Part shown: one piece after another, positions 7,507 through 14,747 of the stretch
Numbering within the stretch: position 1 is the first letter of the stretch
Layout of the letters: every line of letters starts with the position of its first letter
Assembly (NCBI GenBank): GCA_038233335.1
Contig: JBBSME010000038.1
Coordinates: 1-24,268 of the forward strand
Reading direction: 5' to 3'
Length of the DNA: 24,268 nt
Origin: Iamia sp038233335
Lineage (GTDB): Bacteria > Actinomycetota > Acidimicrobiia > Acidimicrobiales > Iamiaceae
Notes under the pieces: model-generated
What the model saw: the letters and a program-made list of their open reading frames with translations, nothing else
Told to the model about the DNA's origin: nothing
Database searches by the model: none
Made by a program: the position numbers and the translations under genes

Positions 7507-8318
7507 CGCTGACCCGGACGCAGGCGGTGGCGCTGCTGGAGGCGCACGGGCTGTCGCCCAGCCGGGCGCTGGGCCAGAACTTCGTGGTCGACTCCAACAC
7601 CGTGCGCCGCATCGCCCGCCTGGCGCAGGTCGGCCCTGGCGACCCGGTGGTGGAGATCGGGGCCGGCATGGGCTCGCTCACCCTGGCCCTGGCCGACACT
7701 GGTGCCGCCGTCACCGCGGTCGAGGTCGACCGCCACCTGGTGCCGGTGCTCCGCGAGGTGGTGAGCGAGCGCGACGTGCGGGTCGTGGAGGGAGACGCCC
7801 TGGAGCTGGACTGGGCTGAGGTCCTGGCCGACCACGACTCGTGGACGCTCGTCGCCAACCTGCCCTACAACGTGGCCACCCCGCTGGTGCTCGACCTCCT
7901 CGACGACGTGCCCGTCATCAGCCGGATGCTGGTCATGGTGCAGCGCGAGGCGGGAGAGCGCCTGGCCGCCGGCGTCGGCGATCCGGCCTACGGGATCCCG
8001 TCGGTCAAGGTGCGGTACTGGGCCACCGCCCGTCTCGTCGGCAAGGTCAGCGCCGAGGTGTTCCTACCCCGGCCCAAGGTGGAGTCGGCTCTGGTCGAGA
8101 TCACGCGGCGCGAGCGCCCCGCGACCGACGCGGACCCGAAGCGCCTGTTCGCCCTGGTCCGGGCCGGGTTCGGTCAGCGTCGGAAGATGCTTCGCCGCTC
8201 CCTGGCCGCGCTGGTCGATGGCGACGCCTTCACCGCCGCTGAGGTCCGCCCCCAGGCCCGACCCGAGGAGCTATCCGTCGAGGACTGGGGCCGCCTGGCC
8301 ACCGCCTCCCCGGGCTGA
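7503..8318 (+). CDS. rsmA: 16S rRNA (adenine1518/1519-N6)-dimethyltransferase
   Basis: RsmA (KsgA) dimethylates two adjacent adenines near the 3' end of 16S rRNA during small-subunit assembly. Its loss gives kasugamycin resistance. The 271-residue protein shows L-G-Q-N-F-V-V-D (23-30), SAM motif I V-V-E-I-G-A-G-M-G (49-57), the acidic E-V-D-R strand end, and the catalytic N-L-P-Y (119-122). The C-terminal domain has F-L-P-R-P-K-V-E-S-A and A-G-F-G-Q-R-R-K-M-L-R-R-S-L. The GTG start overlaps the tatD stop. The ispE gene that often follows rsmA in actinobacteria is absent. A reverse-strand gene remnant lies downstream instead. Confidence 0.96.
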   Translation: MTLTRTQAVALLEAHGLSPSRALGQNFVVDSNTVRRIARLAQVGPGDPVVEIGAGMGSLTLALADTGAAVTAVEVDRHLVPVLREVVSERDVRVVEGDALELDWAEVLADHDSWTLVANLPYNVATPLVLDLLDDVPVISRMLVMVQREAGERLAAGVGDPAYGIPSVKVRYWATARLVGKVSAEVFLPRPKVESALVEITRRERPATDADPKRLFALVRAGFGQRRKMLRRSLAALVDGDAFTAAEVRPQARPEELSVEDWGRLATASPG

Positions 8319-8450
8319 GCGTGGTGGGATGTGGCCCGGGCGCGAGGCCGACATCGGCTGTCGGATCCTGACCGGGCGATTGCACCCGGCCCGCGCCGAA
8401 CGCCGTGGGGTGCGGAGGGACGAGACCGGCCCGTCCCACGGGGCGCGCCC

Positions 8451-8484
8451 GGCTCCGGCGGCCCAGCAGTCCGAAGCCGGAGCC
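8451..8484. repeat. Hairpin between convergent genes (possible terminator)
   Basis: GGCTCCGGC (8451-8459) pairs perfectly with GCCGGAGCC (8476-8484) across a 16-base loop. It lies in the 207-base gap between the rsmA stop and the end of the reverse-strand GNAT remnant. There is no T-run, so a terminator role is only suggested by position. The rest of this gap shows no gene. Confidence 0.35.
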
Positions 8485-8525
8485 ACCGGCGCGGCCAGGG
8501 TGTGCGGGCACCAACTCTCGTTGGG

Positions 8526-9182
8526 TCAGCGCCTCGGGCGGAGGAGGGTCTCGCCCGCCACCGGGATGAAGCCGGCGCGGAGGAGGGCCCGCACAGAGCC
8601 GACGTTCCCCGGCGTGGTCTGGGCCCAGAGGGTCTCGCCGGCGGGGGTTGAGCGAGCGTGCCGCTCGGGCCAACGCCGCACCCGCACCCTGGCCCCGGGC
8701 CGAAGGATCCAGCTCGTAGGCCAGCTCCCACCGGCCGGCGAGGCCGGGGCCCACGGCGACCATGCCAGCGCCGTCGGCTGTCCGCCGCGATCGGACGCCG
8801 GGCCGACGGTGCAGCCCCTCGGACAGACGGGGGTGGTCCGGAGGCGCCGGCACGAGCTCCAGGCCCGGATCGGGGCGGTGCCCGGCGACGAGGGCGATGT
8901 CGACGGTGCCGGGGTCCCGGCCGAGTCGCTGGCACAGCCACAGCAGCGGAGCGGGTTGGCACCAGGAGGGGTAGTCCCCGCGTCGGAAGTGCTGGCCCAC
9001 CTCCGCCGCCAGGATGTCGCAGGAGATCACCAGGTGTCCGTCGGTCGCCGGACGACATCGTCAGCATGTGGCCCCTGGGAAGGCAGCACCTCGATCCTCC
9101 CGTCTGAGGGAGGGGGCCGTCCGGCGGCGACCTCGTCCAGCAGCGCGCGCAACGTTTGTGGGGGAGTGATCCGGGTCGCCAT
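8526..9182 (-). pseudogene. GNAT-family acetyltransferase broken by two single-base frameshifts
   Basis: Three frames together give one GNAT-like protein of about 218 residues. The ATG at 9182 starts M-A-T-R-I-T-P-P-Q-T-L-R-A-L-L and runs in frame to H-A-D-D-V-V. One base is then missing near 9047-9051. The main body follows: T-D-G-H-L-V-I-S-C-D, then G-T-V-D-I-A-L-V-A, then G-R-W-E-L-A-Y-E-L-D-P-S-A-R, then the acetyl-CoA loop G-Q-G-A-G-A-A-L-A. One extra base in or beside the five-G run at 8643-8647 shifts to the C-terminus, GETLWAQTTPGNVGSVRALL, R-A-G-F-I-P-V, ending at 8526. The motifs are otherwise well kept, so the breaks are recent or are sequence errors. Substrate is unknown. Confidence 0.7.
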
Positions 9183-9300
9183 GGCGCCGAGATGGTGACA
9201 CGTCCCGGCGCCGCGTCAGGCAGAGCGGAGTCAGCCGTCGTCGAGCGAGGGCCCGGCGTCGGGGTCGACTCGCTGGCCGCGATGGACGGGACGCACCACC

Positions 9301-10227
9301 ATGGCGCCTGTGCACCTCGACGCTGATGCCCTGAACGCCGCCTTGCCGGACATCGCCGCCTCGCCAGCCGACGGCGGCACCGTCGATCTGATCATCCGTC
9401 GACCGGAGCTGGGGGAGCGGGAGATCCTCGCCGTCGGCGAGCTGTCGCTCGACGAGGGCCTGGTGGGCGACACCTGGGACGCGCGGCCCAGCAAGCGCAC
9501 CGCAGACGGCGGGCCCCACGCGGACATGCAGCTCAACCTCATCAACGCCCGACTGTCCTCGCTGATCGCCGGAGGAGACGACGAGCAGCGGGCCCTGGCC
9601 GGGGACCAGCTCCACCTCGACCTGGACCTGAGCCACGCCAACCTCCCACCCGGCACCCGCCTTGCCCTCGGCGATGCGGTCATCGAGATCACGGACCAAC
9701 CTCACACCGGCTGCGCCAAGTTCCGCCAGCGCTTCGGCGCCGATGCTCTCCACTTCGTCAACCACGGCGAGGGTGCCGAGCTGCGCCTCCGCGGCATCAA
9801 CGCCAAGGTGGTCCAGGCCGGCGCGGTGCGGGTCGGCGATCGAGTGCAGAAGACCCGACACCGCCGTGGACCGCCGAACGCCCGCCTCGCCCCCCCAGCG
9901 CGAACTTTGTACGGAAGTAGGCGCATGTGGCCGCGTTCCGTCCAAGGTTCGTTGGGGTCCGCCCAACTTTGTACGGAAGTAGGCACATGTGGCCTGGTTC
10001 CGTACAGAGTTGGGACCCAGTGGGGCGTAGCTTCGCCACCGTGGCCACCTCGTTCGACTACGACCGCCAGGCCGAGACCTACGACCGGACCCGGGCGGCC
10101 AGCCCGTCCGTCCTCGGTCCGCTGCGCGACGCGCTGGGCCCGGCGGCCGGAGCGCTGGTCGATGTCGGCGGTGGCACCGGCAACTACTCGGTGGCTCTGC
10201 GGAGGGCCGGTTGGGACCCGGTTGTGA
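9301..10227 (+). CDS. MOSC-domain protein with a read-through C-terminal tail
   Basis: Residues 1 to about 186 look like a MOSC-domain protein, the domain shared with molybdenum-cofactor sulfurases and YiiM-like proteins. Marks are G-E-L-S-L-D-E-G-L-V-G-D-T-W, A-D-M-Q-L-N-L-I-N-A-R, A-G-D-Q-L-H-L-D-L-D-L, then H-T-G-C-A-K-F-R-Q-R-F-G with the conserved Cys, and G-A-V-R-V-G-D-R-V where relatives normally end. No stop follows. The frame continues through two tandem hairpin repeats and 187 bases into the next gene, giving 308 residues with a low-complexity Arg/Pro tail. The tail is almost certainly not selected as protein. The ATG at 9301 has no obvious ribosome-binding site. Confidence 0.8.
   Translation: MAPVHLDADALNAALPDIAASPADGGTVDLIIRRPELGEREILAVGELSLDEGLVGDTWDARPSKRTADGGPHADMQLNLINARLSSLIAGGDDEQRALAGDQLHLDLDLSHANLPPGTRLALGDAVIEITDQPHTGCAKFRQRFGADALHFVNHGEGAELRLRGINAKVVQAGAVRVGDRVQKTRHRRGPPNARLAPPARTLYGSRRMWPRSVQGSLGSAQLCTEVGTCGLVPYRVGTQWGVASPPWPPRSTTTARPRPTTGPGRPARPSSVRCATRWARRPERWSMSAVAPATTRWLCGGPVGTRL
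9901..9951. repeat. Extragenic palindromic hairpin, copy 1
   Basis: A 16-base arm at 9901-9916 pairs with 9936-9951 (14 Watson-Crick pairs, one G-T, one mismatch) around a 19-base loop containing GGCGCATGTGGCC. The 39-base core 9903-9941 matches copy 2 (9965-10003) with three differences. It lies inside the read-through frame of the MOSC gene. Confidence 0.8.
9962..10014. repeat. Extragenic palindromic hairpin, copy 2
   Basis: A 17-base arm at 9962-9978 pairs with 9998-10014 with a single G-T wobble. The 19-base loop 9979-9997 contains AGGCACATGTGGCCT, which can itself fold. The outer stem differs from copy 1 on both sides together (CG/CG there, CCC/GGG here). It ends 13 bases before the -10 box of the next gene. 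Confidence 0.85.
10028..10033 (+). promoter_or_regulatory. -10 box of a leaderless methyltransferase promoter
   Basis: TAGCTT ends 7 bases before the GTG at 10041, with no Shine-Dalgarno. This supports 10041 as the start rather than in-frame codons further upstream inside the repeats. Confidence 0.45.
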
Positions 10228-10820
10228 TGGACCGCAACGGCGGCATGCTCGCCCGCGCCGCGGGCAAGGACCTCGCCGTGGCCCTCGGTGATGTCAGCAT
10301 GCTTCCGTTGCCCGATGCATCGGTCGACGCCGTGGTGATGGTGTCGATGCTTCACCACGTCCCGGACTGGCGCGATGCGCTGGCCGAGGCCCGCCGGGTC
10401 GTGTGGCCCGGAGGCGTCGTCGCTCTGATGGTCTTCATCCGCGAGCACCTCGACATCCACTGGATCCTGGGCTACCTCCCGACGACCACCGCCCACTTCC
10501 TTCAGCGTCACCAGACCCTCGACGAGCTGCTCGAAGCCCTGCCCGGGGCCGCCGTGCGCCCAGTCGTCTACGAGGACGTCGTCGACGGGTCGGTGACCGC
10601 CCTCTGCCGTCGCCCCGACCTGCTGCTCGATCCGGACGTCCGAGCCCAGACCAGCTTCTTCGAGTGGGCCGCCGAGAACGCTCCCGACGAGCTGGTCGAG
10701 GGCATGGACCGCATCGAGGCCGACCTGAGCGCCGGCGCCCGGCCCCAGGACGACGACCCGGACCGTCGCGCCGCCCTCGGCGACGCCAGTGTCTTCGCCT
10801 GGCGCCGCCCGGCCCCCTGA
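10041..10820 (+). CDS. Class I SAM-dependent methyltransferase
   Basis: This 259-residue cytosolic protein has a Methyltransf_11-type Rossmann domain. It starts S-F-D-Y-D-R-Q-A-E-T-Y-D-R-T-R, a common opening for small-molecule methyltransferases. SAM motif I is V-D-V-G-G-G-T-G-N-Y (about 40-49). The acidic ribose-binding strand is V-V-M-D-R-N-G-G-M-L, motif II reads D-V-S-M-L-P-L-P-D-A-S-V-D-A-V, followed by S-M-L-H-H-V-P-D-W. The last 100 residues (V-Y-E-D-V-V-D-G, then S-F-F-E-W-A-A-E-N) would shape the substrate pocket. The substrate cannot be predicted. The upstream frame is open through the hairpin repeats, but homology and the -10 box favour the GTG at 10041. Confidence 0.9.
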   Translation: MATSFDYDRQAETYDRTRAASPSVLGPLRDALGPAAGALVDVGGGTGNYSVALRRAGWDPVVMDRNGGMLARAAGKDLAVALGDVSMLPLPDASVDAVVMVSMLHHVPDWRDALAEARRVVWPGGVVALMVFIREHLDIHWILGYLPTTTAHFLQRHQTLDELLEALPGAAVRPVVYEDVVDGSVTALCRRPDLLLDPDVRAQTSFFEWAAENAPDELVEGMDRIEADLSAGARPQDDDPDRRAALGDASVFAWRRPAP

Positions 10821-10831
10821 CCTCGGCTCGC

Positions 10832-10837
10832 TACCGT
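10832..10837 (+). promoter_or_regulatory. Possible -10 box of a leaderless promoter
   Basis: TACCGT ends 8 bases before the GTG at 10846, in the short gap after the methyltransferase stop. Confidence 0.35.
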
Positions 10838-10845
10838 CGGGAGCC

Positions 10846-12054
10846 GTGGCAGCGGTGGAGAGCATCAGCCTGGCTCAGGCCCGGCGCATCGCCCTGGTCG
10901 CCCAGGGCTTCACCGAGCCCCGGCTGGGAGCTGACGGACGACGGGTCGACCGTCGTCACCTCCACCGGGTGCTCGACCGGGTCGACGTCGTCCAGATCGA
11001 CTCGGTCAACGTCCTGGTTCGCACCCAGGAGATGCCGCTCTTCGCCCGGCTGGGCCCGCACCCCCGTGATCTCTGGACTCGCGCCGCCGCCGACGGCGAG
11101 GTGTTCGAGGCCTGGTGCCACGAGGCATCGCTGCTGCCGGTCGACCACTGGCCCCTGCTGGCCTGGAAGAGAGAGGAGGACGTCGCGCACATGTGGGCCA
11201 ACACCCGATCCGTGGCCCTTGAGCGTCCTGAGTACCTGGCCGAGGTGGAGGCCCAGGTGCAGGAGCAGGGCCCGCTCCGGGCTGGCGATCTCGACGACCA
11301 GGGCGTTCGGCCGGAGGGCATGTGGGGCCGCTCCGAGGGCAAGCGAGCCCTGGAGTACCTGTTCTCGATCGGTCGGCTGGTCGCCCGCCGCGACCCGATC
11401 ACCTTCACGCGGATCTACGACACCGTCGAGCGATCGATCCCGGCCGAGGTGCGGGCTCGCCCGACCCCGGATGTCCACGATGCCCGCAAGGAGCTGCTGG
11501 AGCGGGCGGCCCGGGCCCACGGCATCGGGACCGATCGCTGCCTGGCTGACTACCACCGCCTCAACCTCCCCGCGGCCCGGCCGCTCCTGGCCGAGCTGGT
11601 GGAGGAGGGGCGCCTCCTGCCCGTCGAGGTGCGGGGCTGGGACCGGCCGACCTTCCTCCACCCCGACACCCACCTTCCCCGGTGGGTGCGGGCCCGGGCC
11701 CTGCTGAGCCCCTTCGACTCGTTGGTGTGGGAGCGACGCCGGACCGAGGAGCTGTTCGGCTTCCGCTACCGCATCGAGATCTACGTCCGTCCCGAGGACC
11801 GGCTCCACGGCTACTACGTGCTCCCGTTCCTGCTCGGTGATCGCCTGGTGGCCCGGGTCGACCTGAAGTCCGACCGGGCCGCGTCGACCCTCCGGGTCAA
11901 GGCCGCATTCGGGGAGGCGGGCATCGACGAGGGCGAGGTGGCCGCCGCTCTGGCTGAGGAGCTCCGGATGATGGCGGGCTGGCTGGAGCTTGACCGCGTC
12001 GGAGTGGACCCCAAGGGCGACCTGGCCCCCGCCCTCCGCTCCGCCACCAGCTGA
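10846..12054 (+). CDS. Winged-helix protein of the YcaQ/AlkX DNA glycosylase family
   Basis: This 402-residue protein matches the HTH_42 (YcaQ/AlkX/AlkZ) family of tandem winged-helix DNA glycosylases, which unhook interstrand crosslinks or remove bulky alkylated bases. Near the N-terminus V-V-Q-I-D-S-V-N-V holds the Q-x-D catalytic signature (Q50, D52), followed by R-T-Q-E-M-P-L-F-A-R-L-G. Further on are G-M-W-G-R-S-E-G-K-R-A-L-E-Y-L-F, then A-L-L-S-P-F-D-S-L-V-W-E-R-R-R and Y-R-I-E-I-Y-V-R-P-E-D-R. The C-terminal strand block is H-G-Y-Y-V-L-P-F-L and G-D-R-L-V-A-R-V-D-L-K. The start at 10846 is chosen because earlier codons overlap the methyltransferase. It has no partner gene here. Confidence 0.9.
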   Translation: MAAVESISLAQARRIALVAQGFTEPRLGADGRRVDRRHLHRVLDRVDVVQIDSVNVLVRTQEMPLFARLGPHPRDLWTRAAADGEVFEAWCHEASLLPVDHWPLLAWKREEDVAHMWANTRSVALERPEYLAEVEAQVQEQGPLRAGDLDDQGVRPEGMWGRSEGKRALEYLFSIGRLVARRDPITFTRIYDTVERSIPAEVRARPTPDVHDARKELLERAARAHGIGTDRCLADYHRLNLPAARPLLAELVEEGRLLPVEVRGWDRPTFLHPDTHLPRWVRARALLSPFDSLVWERRRTEELFGFRYRIEIYVRPEDRLHGYYVLPFLLGDRLVARVDLKSDRAASTLRVKAAFGEAGIDEGEVAAALAEELRMMAGWLELDRVGVDPKGDLAPALRSATS

Positions 12055-12216
12055 GGACTCGAGGCGCTCCTGGAACCGGGAGATGCTAGGTGCCGAGGTC
12101 CTGCGCGCGTTGGTGGTCACTCACGAGGGGTGGCAGTGGCGTGAGCCGAGGGTCTGACCGACGCCGTGGACCACGTGCTGTCGTTCGGTCGGCCCGGTGA
12201 GGGTCGAGAAGGGCGA

Positions 12217-12747
12217 TCAGGACTCAGGGGTGCAGATGTCGACCGCCCGTTCGAGGACGATGCGGATCGCAGCAAGGTCGAGGATCGGCGTCTCCGCCGT
12301 GACCAGGTGCGGCCCGCCCGGCATCATCTCGATGACCTGCGCGATGGCCTCACCGCGCGTGCCGCCCAGGTCGGTCGCCGCGTCGACCACGGCCCGGTTG
12401 AGGCGGCGGGCTCGGGCGGGTCCCATGTCCTCCTCGACACCGCGGACGGCTTCGGCGAAGGCCGCGACGACCTCCTCGTTCGTGGTGACGCCAGCGAGCG
12501 TCTCGAGCGGGTCTAGCGCGGGCGTGTTGGCCGCAGCCAGGTAGTCGTGCAGCGCGCCGCACATCTCGCCGGTGCCGAAGCGGCAGCGATCCACCGCGAA
12601 GTCGTTCAATGGCTCGCTGCGGACCCGCTCGGGGAGGCCGGCCAGGTTTCGACAGGCCGCGTCGGTGCGATCGGACGACGGGCCGCAACCGACGAGGACG
12701 CTCATCGCGAGCAGGAAGGCGGCGAGGGGCCAGCGGAAATGGATCAT
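12217..12747 (-). CDS. Small predicted lipoprotein
   Basis: The ATG at 12747 gives a 176-residue protein with a lipoprotein signal: M-I-H-F-R-W, then the hydrophobic P-L-A-A-F-L-L-A-M-S-V, then the lipobox L-V-G-C (18-21). The mature form should be attached to the outer face of the membrane. It keeps three more cysteines (A-A-C-R-N-L, V-D-R-C-R-F, G-E-M-C-G-A) plus one at the C-terminus (D-I-C-T-P-E-S), which could form disulfides. The middle is helical and Ala/Glu-rich (V-V-A-A-F-A-E-A-V-R-G-V-E-E-D-M). An earlier ATG at 12780 would add 11 residues ahead of the signal. I do not recognise a family. The upstream gap is AT-richer, as for a promoter. The 160 bases on its 3' side show nothing convincing. 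Confidence 0.75.
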   Translation of the reverse strand: MIHFRWPLAAFLLAMSVLVGCGPSSDRTDAACRNLAGLPERVRSEPLNDFAVDRCRFGTGEMCGALHDYLAAANTPALDPLETLAGVTTNEEVVAAFAEAVRGVEEDMGPARARRLNRAVVDAATDLGGTRGEAIAQVIEMMPGGPHLVTAETPILDLAAIRIVLERAVDICTPES

Positions 12748-12861
12748 GCATCTGATGTGCCCCGAGACACATGGTAACAAACGAAAGATGCTGAAATGCG
12801 CTCAAGATCCGGCCAGGGCTGGCGGCAGGGCGGTCGCTCCTGCCCGGAGGCCTCCCCGATG

Positions 12862-13331
12862 TCAGTCGATCTCTCGGCGGAGCGCGGCGCGGTCCAGCTT
12901 CTGCATGGCGGTGAGGGGCAGGACGTCGACCAGGACCAGGCCCTCCGGGAGCTTGTGGCCGGCCCGCGCCTCTTCGCCGAAGGTCCGCAGGTCGTCCCGC
13001 ACCGGCGGGTGGGCTCGGTTCGCCGGGACCACCACGGCCACGCCGACCTCGCCCATGACGGGATCAGGCCGGGCGACGACGGCGACCTGGGCCACTGCCG
13101 GGTGGCGTCCGAGGACGGCCTCCACCTCCTGGGGGTTGGACGTTGTAGCCGCCCCTGATGAACATCTCCGAGCGGCGGCCGGTGAGCACCGGCCGCGCCC
13201 GAGCGCAGCCACACCTCGCCGGCCTCGCCGTCGGGGAGCGGCCGGCCGTCCTCGTCGTGGACCGCGATCTCGACGCCTGTCCGGGGTCGACCCACGGTGT
13301 GGAGGGCCTCACCTCCTCGCTCATGCTCAGA
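12862..13331 (-). pseudogene. C-terminal remnant of an AMP-forming acyl-CoA ligase
   Basis: Three frames together give the C-terminal third of an adenylate-forming CoA ligase. It reads A-L-H-T-V-G-R-P-R-T-G-V-E-I, then G-E-A-G-E-V-W-L-R-S-G-A. A frame change near 13191-13199 leads to V-L-T-G-R-R-S-E-M-F-I-R-G-G-Y-N-V, and another near 13131-13140 leads to NPQEVEAVLGRHPAVAQVAV and L-P-L-T-A-M-Q-K-L-D-R-A with the catalytic Lys. About 35 residues including the T-G-D hinge motif are deleted between the first two pieces. Everything N-terminal (P-loop, A5 motif) is absent, and a stop at 13332-13334 closes the frame upstream. It lies 16 bases after the amidohydrolase stop on the same strand, so the two were probably once an operon. 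Confidence 0.85.
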
Positions 13332-13347
13332 TCACCGGTGGGGTGGC

Positions 13348-14571
13348 TCAGGCCTGAGCGCCGACGGGCTGGCGGTTCCGGTCGAGGTCCAGGTGGAGCA
13401 TGCGGATGGCGTTGCCCCGCATGATCTTGTAGACGGCCTCCTCGGGCACGCCCTCCATCAGCCCGGTGGCCACCTCGCGGGTGTGGGGCCAGGTCGAGTC
13501 GGTGTGGGGGTAGTCGGTCTCGAAGGTGATGTTGTCGACGCCGACGATGTCGAGGCTGTCGACCCCGTGCTTGTCCCGAAAGAAGCAGCCGAAGATGTTC
13601 TTGTAGTAGTAGGTGCTGGGCGGCTCGGGGATGAGGTCCTTGACCCCGCCCCAGGCCCGGTGCTCCCGCCACACGTCGTCGACCCGCTCGAGGATATAGG
13701 GGATCCAGCCGATCTGGCCCTCGGAGTAGGCCAGGGTGAGGTTGGGGAACTTCACCAGGTTGCCGCTGAAGAGCCAGTCGGTCATCGAGGCCATGGCGTT
13801 GTTGAACGAGAGGGACGCGGCCACCGCCACCGGAGCGTCGCCCGAGGTGGCGGGCATCCGGGACGACGAGCCGATGTGCATGTTGATGGTGGTCTCGGTG
13901 TCCTCGCAGGCGGCGAAGAACGGGTCCCACTCGCCCGAGTGGATCGACGGCAGGCCGAGGTGGGCGGGGACCTCGCTGAAGCACACCGCGTGGACGCCGC
14001 GCTCGGCGTTGCGGCGGACTTCGGCCGCGGCCAGCTCGGCGTCCCACAGGGGCACGATGATCAGCGGGATCAGGGCGCCGTCGGAGTCACCGCACCACTC
14101 CTCGACCATCCAGTCGTTGTAGGCCTTGACGCAGGCCAGGCCCATCTCCTTGTCCGGGTGCTCGGTGAAGGTCTGGCCGCAGAAGCGGGGGAACGACGGG
14201 AAGCAGAGCGACGCCTCGACGTGGTTCATCTCCTGGTCGGCGACCCGTGCCTTGGGGTCGTAGCAACCGGGACGCATCTCGTCGTAGGTCATCGGCGTCA
14301 TGGTCATCTCGTCGCGGCTGAAGCCCACCGCGGCGACGTGGCGCTTGTGGATGTAGACGAGGTCGCCGAAGACCCAGCAGTCGGCCGGACGCCCGTCCGC
14401 GGTGAACTCCTGCTCGTAGGTGCCGCCACCGATGTGCTTCATCCCGCCGACCTTGCGGCGCTCGATGCGAGGACCCTCGGCCCGGAAGCGCTCGGGCAGC
14501 CACGTCTGCCACACGTGGGCGGGCTCGACCACGTGGTCGTCGACGCTGATGATCTTCGGCAGCTCGGCCAT
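13348..14571 (-). CDS. Amidohydrolase-family (amidohydro_2) TIM-barrel metal-dependent hydrolase
   Basis: This 407-residue protein belongs to the amidohydrolase_2 group, which includes ACMSD-like decarboxylases and hydrolases of aromatic or cyclic acids. It opens with K-I-I-S-V-D-D-H-V-V-E-P (metal-binding D-x-H region). It then has I-N-M-H-I-G-S-S-S (metal His), W-L-F-S-G-N-L-V-K-F-P-N-L-T, Y-S-E-G-Q-I-G-W-I-P-Y, and F-E-T-D-Y-P-H-T-D-S-T-W-P (catalytic Asp). The end, I-M-R-G-N-A-I-R-M-L-H-L-D, is typical. The frame is open upstream, but the ATG at 14571 has GAGGAG 5-10 bases ahead and starts at homology. It is divergent from the isochorismatase-like operon, with a shared operator motif between. 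The substrate is unknown. Confidence 0.93.
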   Translation of the reverse strand: MAELPKIISVDDHVVEPAHVWQTWLPERFRAEGPRIERRKVGGMKHIGGGTYEQEFTADGRPADCWVFGDLVYIHKRHVAAVGFSRDEMTMTPMTYDEMRPGCYDPKARVADQEMNHVEASLCFPSFPRFCGQTFTEHPDKEMGLACVKAYNDWMVEEWCGDSDGALIPLIIVPLWDAELAAAEVRRNAERGVHAVCFSEVPAHLGLPSIHSGEWDPFFAACEDTETTINMHIGSSSRMPATSGDAPVAVAASLSFNNAMASMTDWLFSGNLVKFPNLTLAYSEGQIGWIPYILERVDDVWREHRAWGGVKDLIPEPPSTYYYKNIFGCFFRDKHGVDSLDIVGVDNITFETDYPHTDSTWPHTREVATGLMEGVPEEAVYKIMRGNAIRMLHLDLDRNRQPVGAQA

Positions 14572-14610
14572 GGGGCTCCTCGTGGTCCGTCGCACGTCCG
14601 TCGGACCAGA

Positions 14611-14629
14611 ATCTGACGGACCGTCAGAT
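14611..14629. promoter_or_regulatory. Palindromic operator, copy 1 (amidohydrolase side)
   Basis: ATCTGACGG-A-CCGTCAGAT is a perfect 9-base-arm palindrome. Its core, CTGACG-GAC-CGTCAG (14613-14627), recurs at 14719-14733. On the reverse strand a TAACAT box (14628-14633) stands at its edge, so the site would cover the expected start of amidohydrolase transcription, about 40-60 bases before its ATG. The size and symmetry suit a TetR-family dimer. Confidence 0.75.
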
Positions 14630-14718
14630 GTTAGGCCCTGCGGCCGCCGGGCCCCACCTCGGAGCTCCGCCGGTGTGGGCGGAGGGGGTCGGACGACCGC
14701 CTCGGCATCCGAGCGTCC

Positions 14719-14733
14719 CTGACGGGGCGTCAG
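14719..14733. promoter_or_regulatory. Palindromic operator, copy 2 (isochorismatase-like operon side)
   Basis: CTGACG-GGG-CGTCAG has the same half-sites and 3-base spacer as copy 1. It ends one base before the -10 box TAGCCT, so a bound repressor would block polymerase at the forward operon promoter. Confidence 0.75.
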
Positions 14734-14734
14734 A

Positions 14735-14740
14735 TAGCCT
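14735..14740 (+). promoter_or_regulatory. -10 box of the leaderless isochorismatase-like operon promoter
   Basis: TAGCCT ends 7 bases before the ATG at 14748 with no ribosome-binding site between. It directly abuts operator copy 2. Confidence 0.5.
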
Positions 14741-14747
14741 CGCCCCG

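Noticed and set aside
9901..10014. CRISPR-like array
   Set aside because: There are only two units, each a long palindrome with no spacer-repeat alternation and no cas gene nearby.
9797..10865. Reverse frames carrying peptides such as L-C-T-E-P-G-H-M-C-L-L-P-Y
   Set aside because: These are translations of the tandem hairpin repeats, not a protein.
13297..14616. A 439-codon forward open frame opposite the amidohydrolase
   Set aside because: It is the mirror of a well-supported gene, with repetitive Val/Gly/Asp composition.
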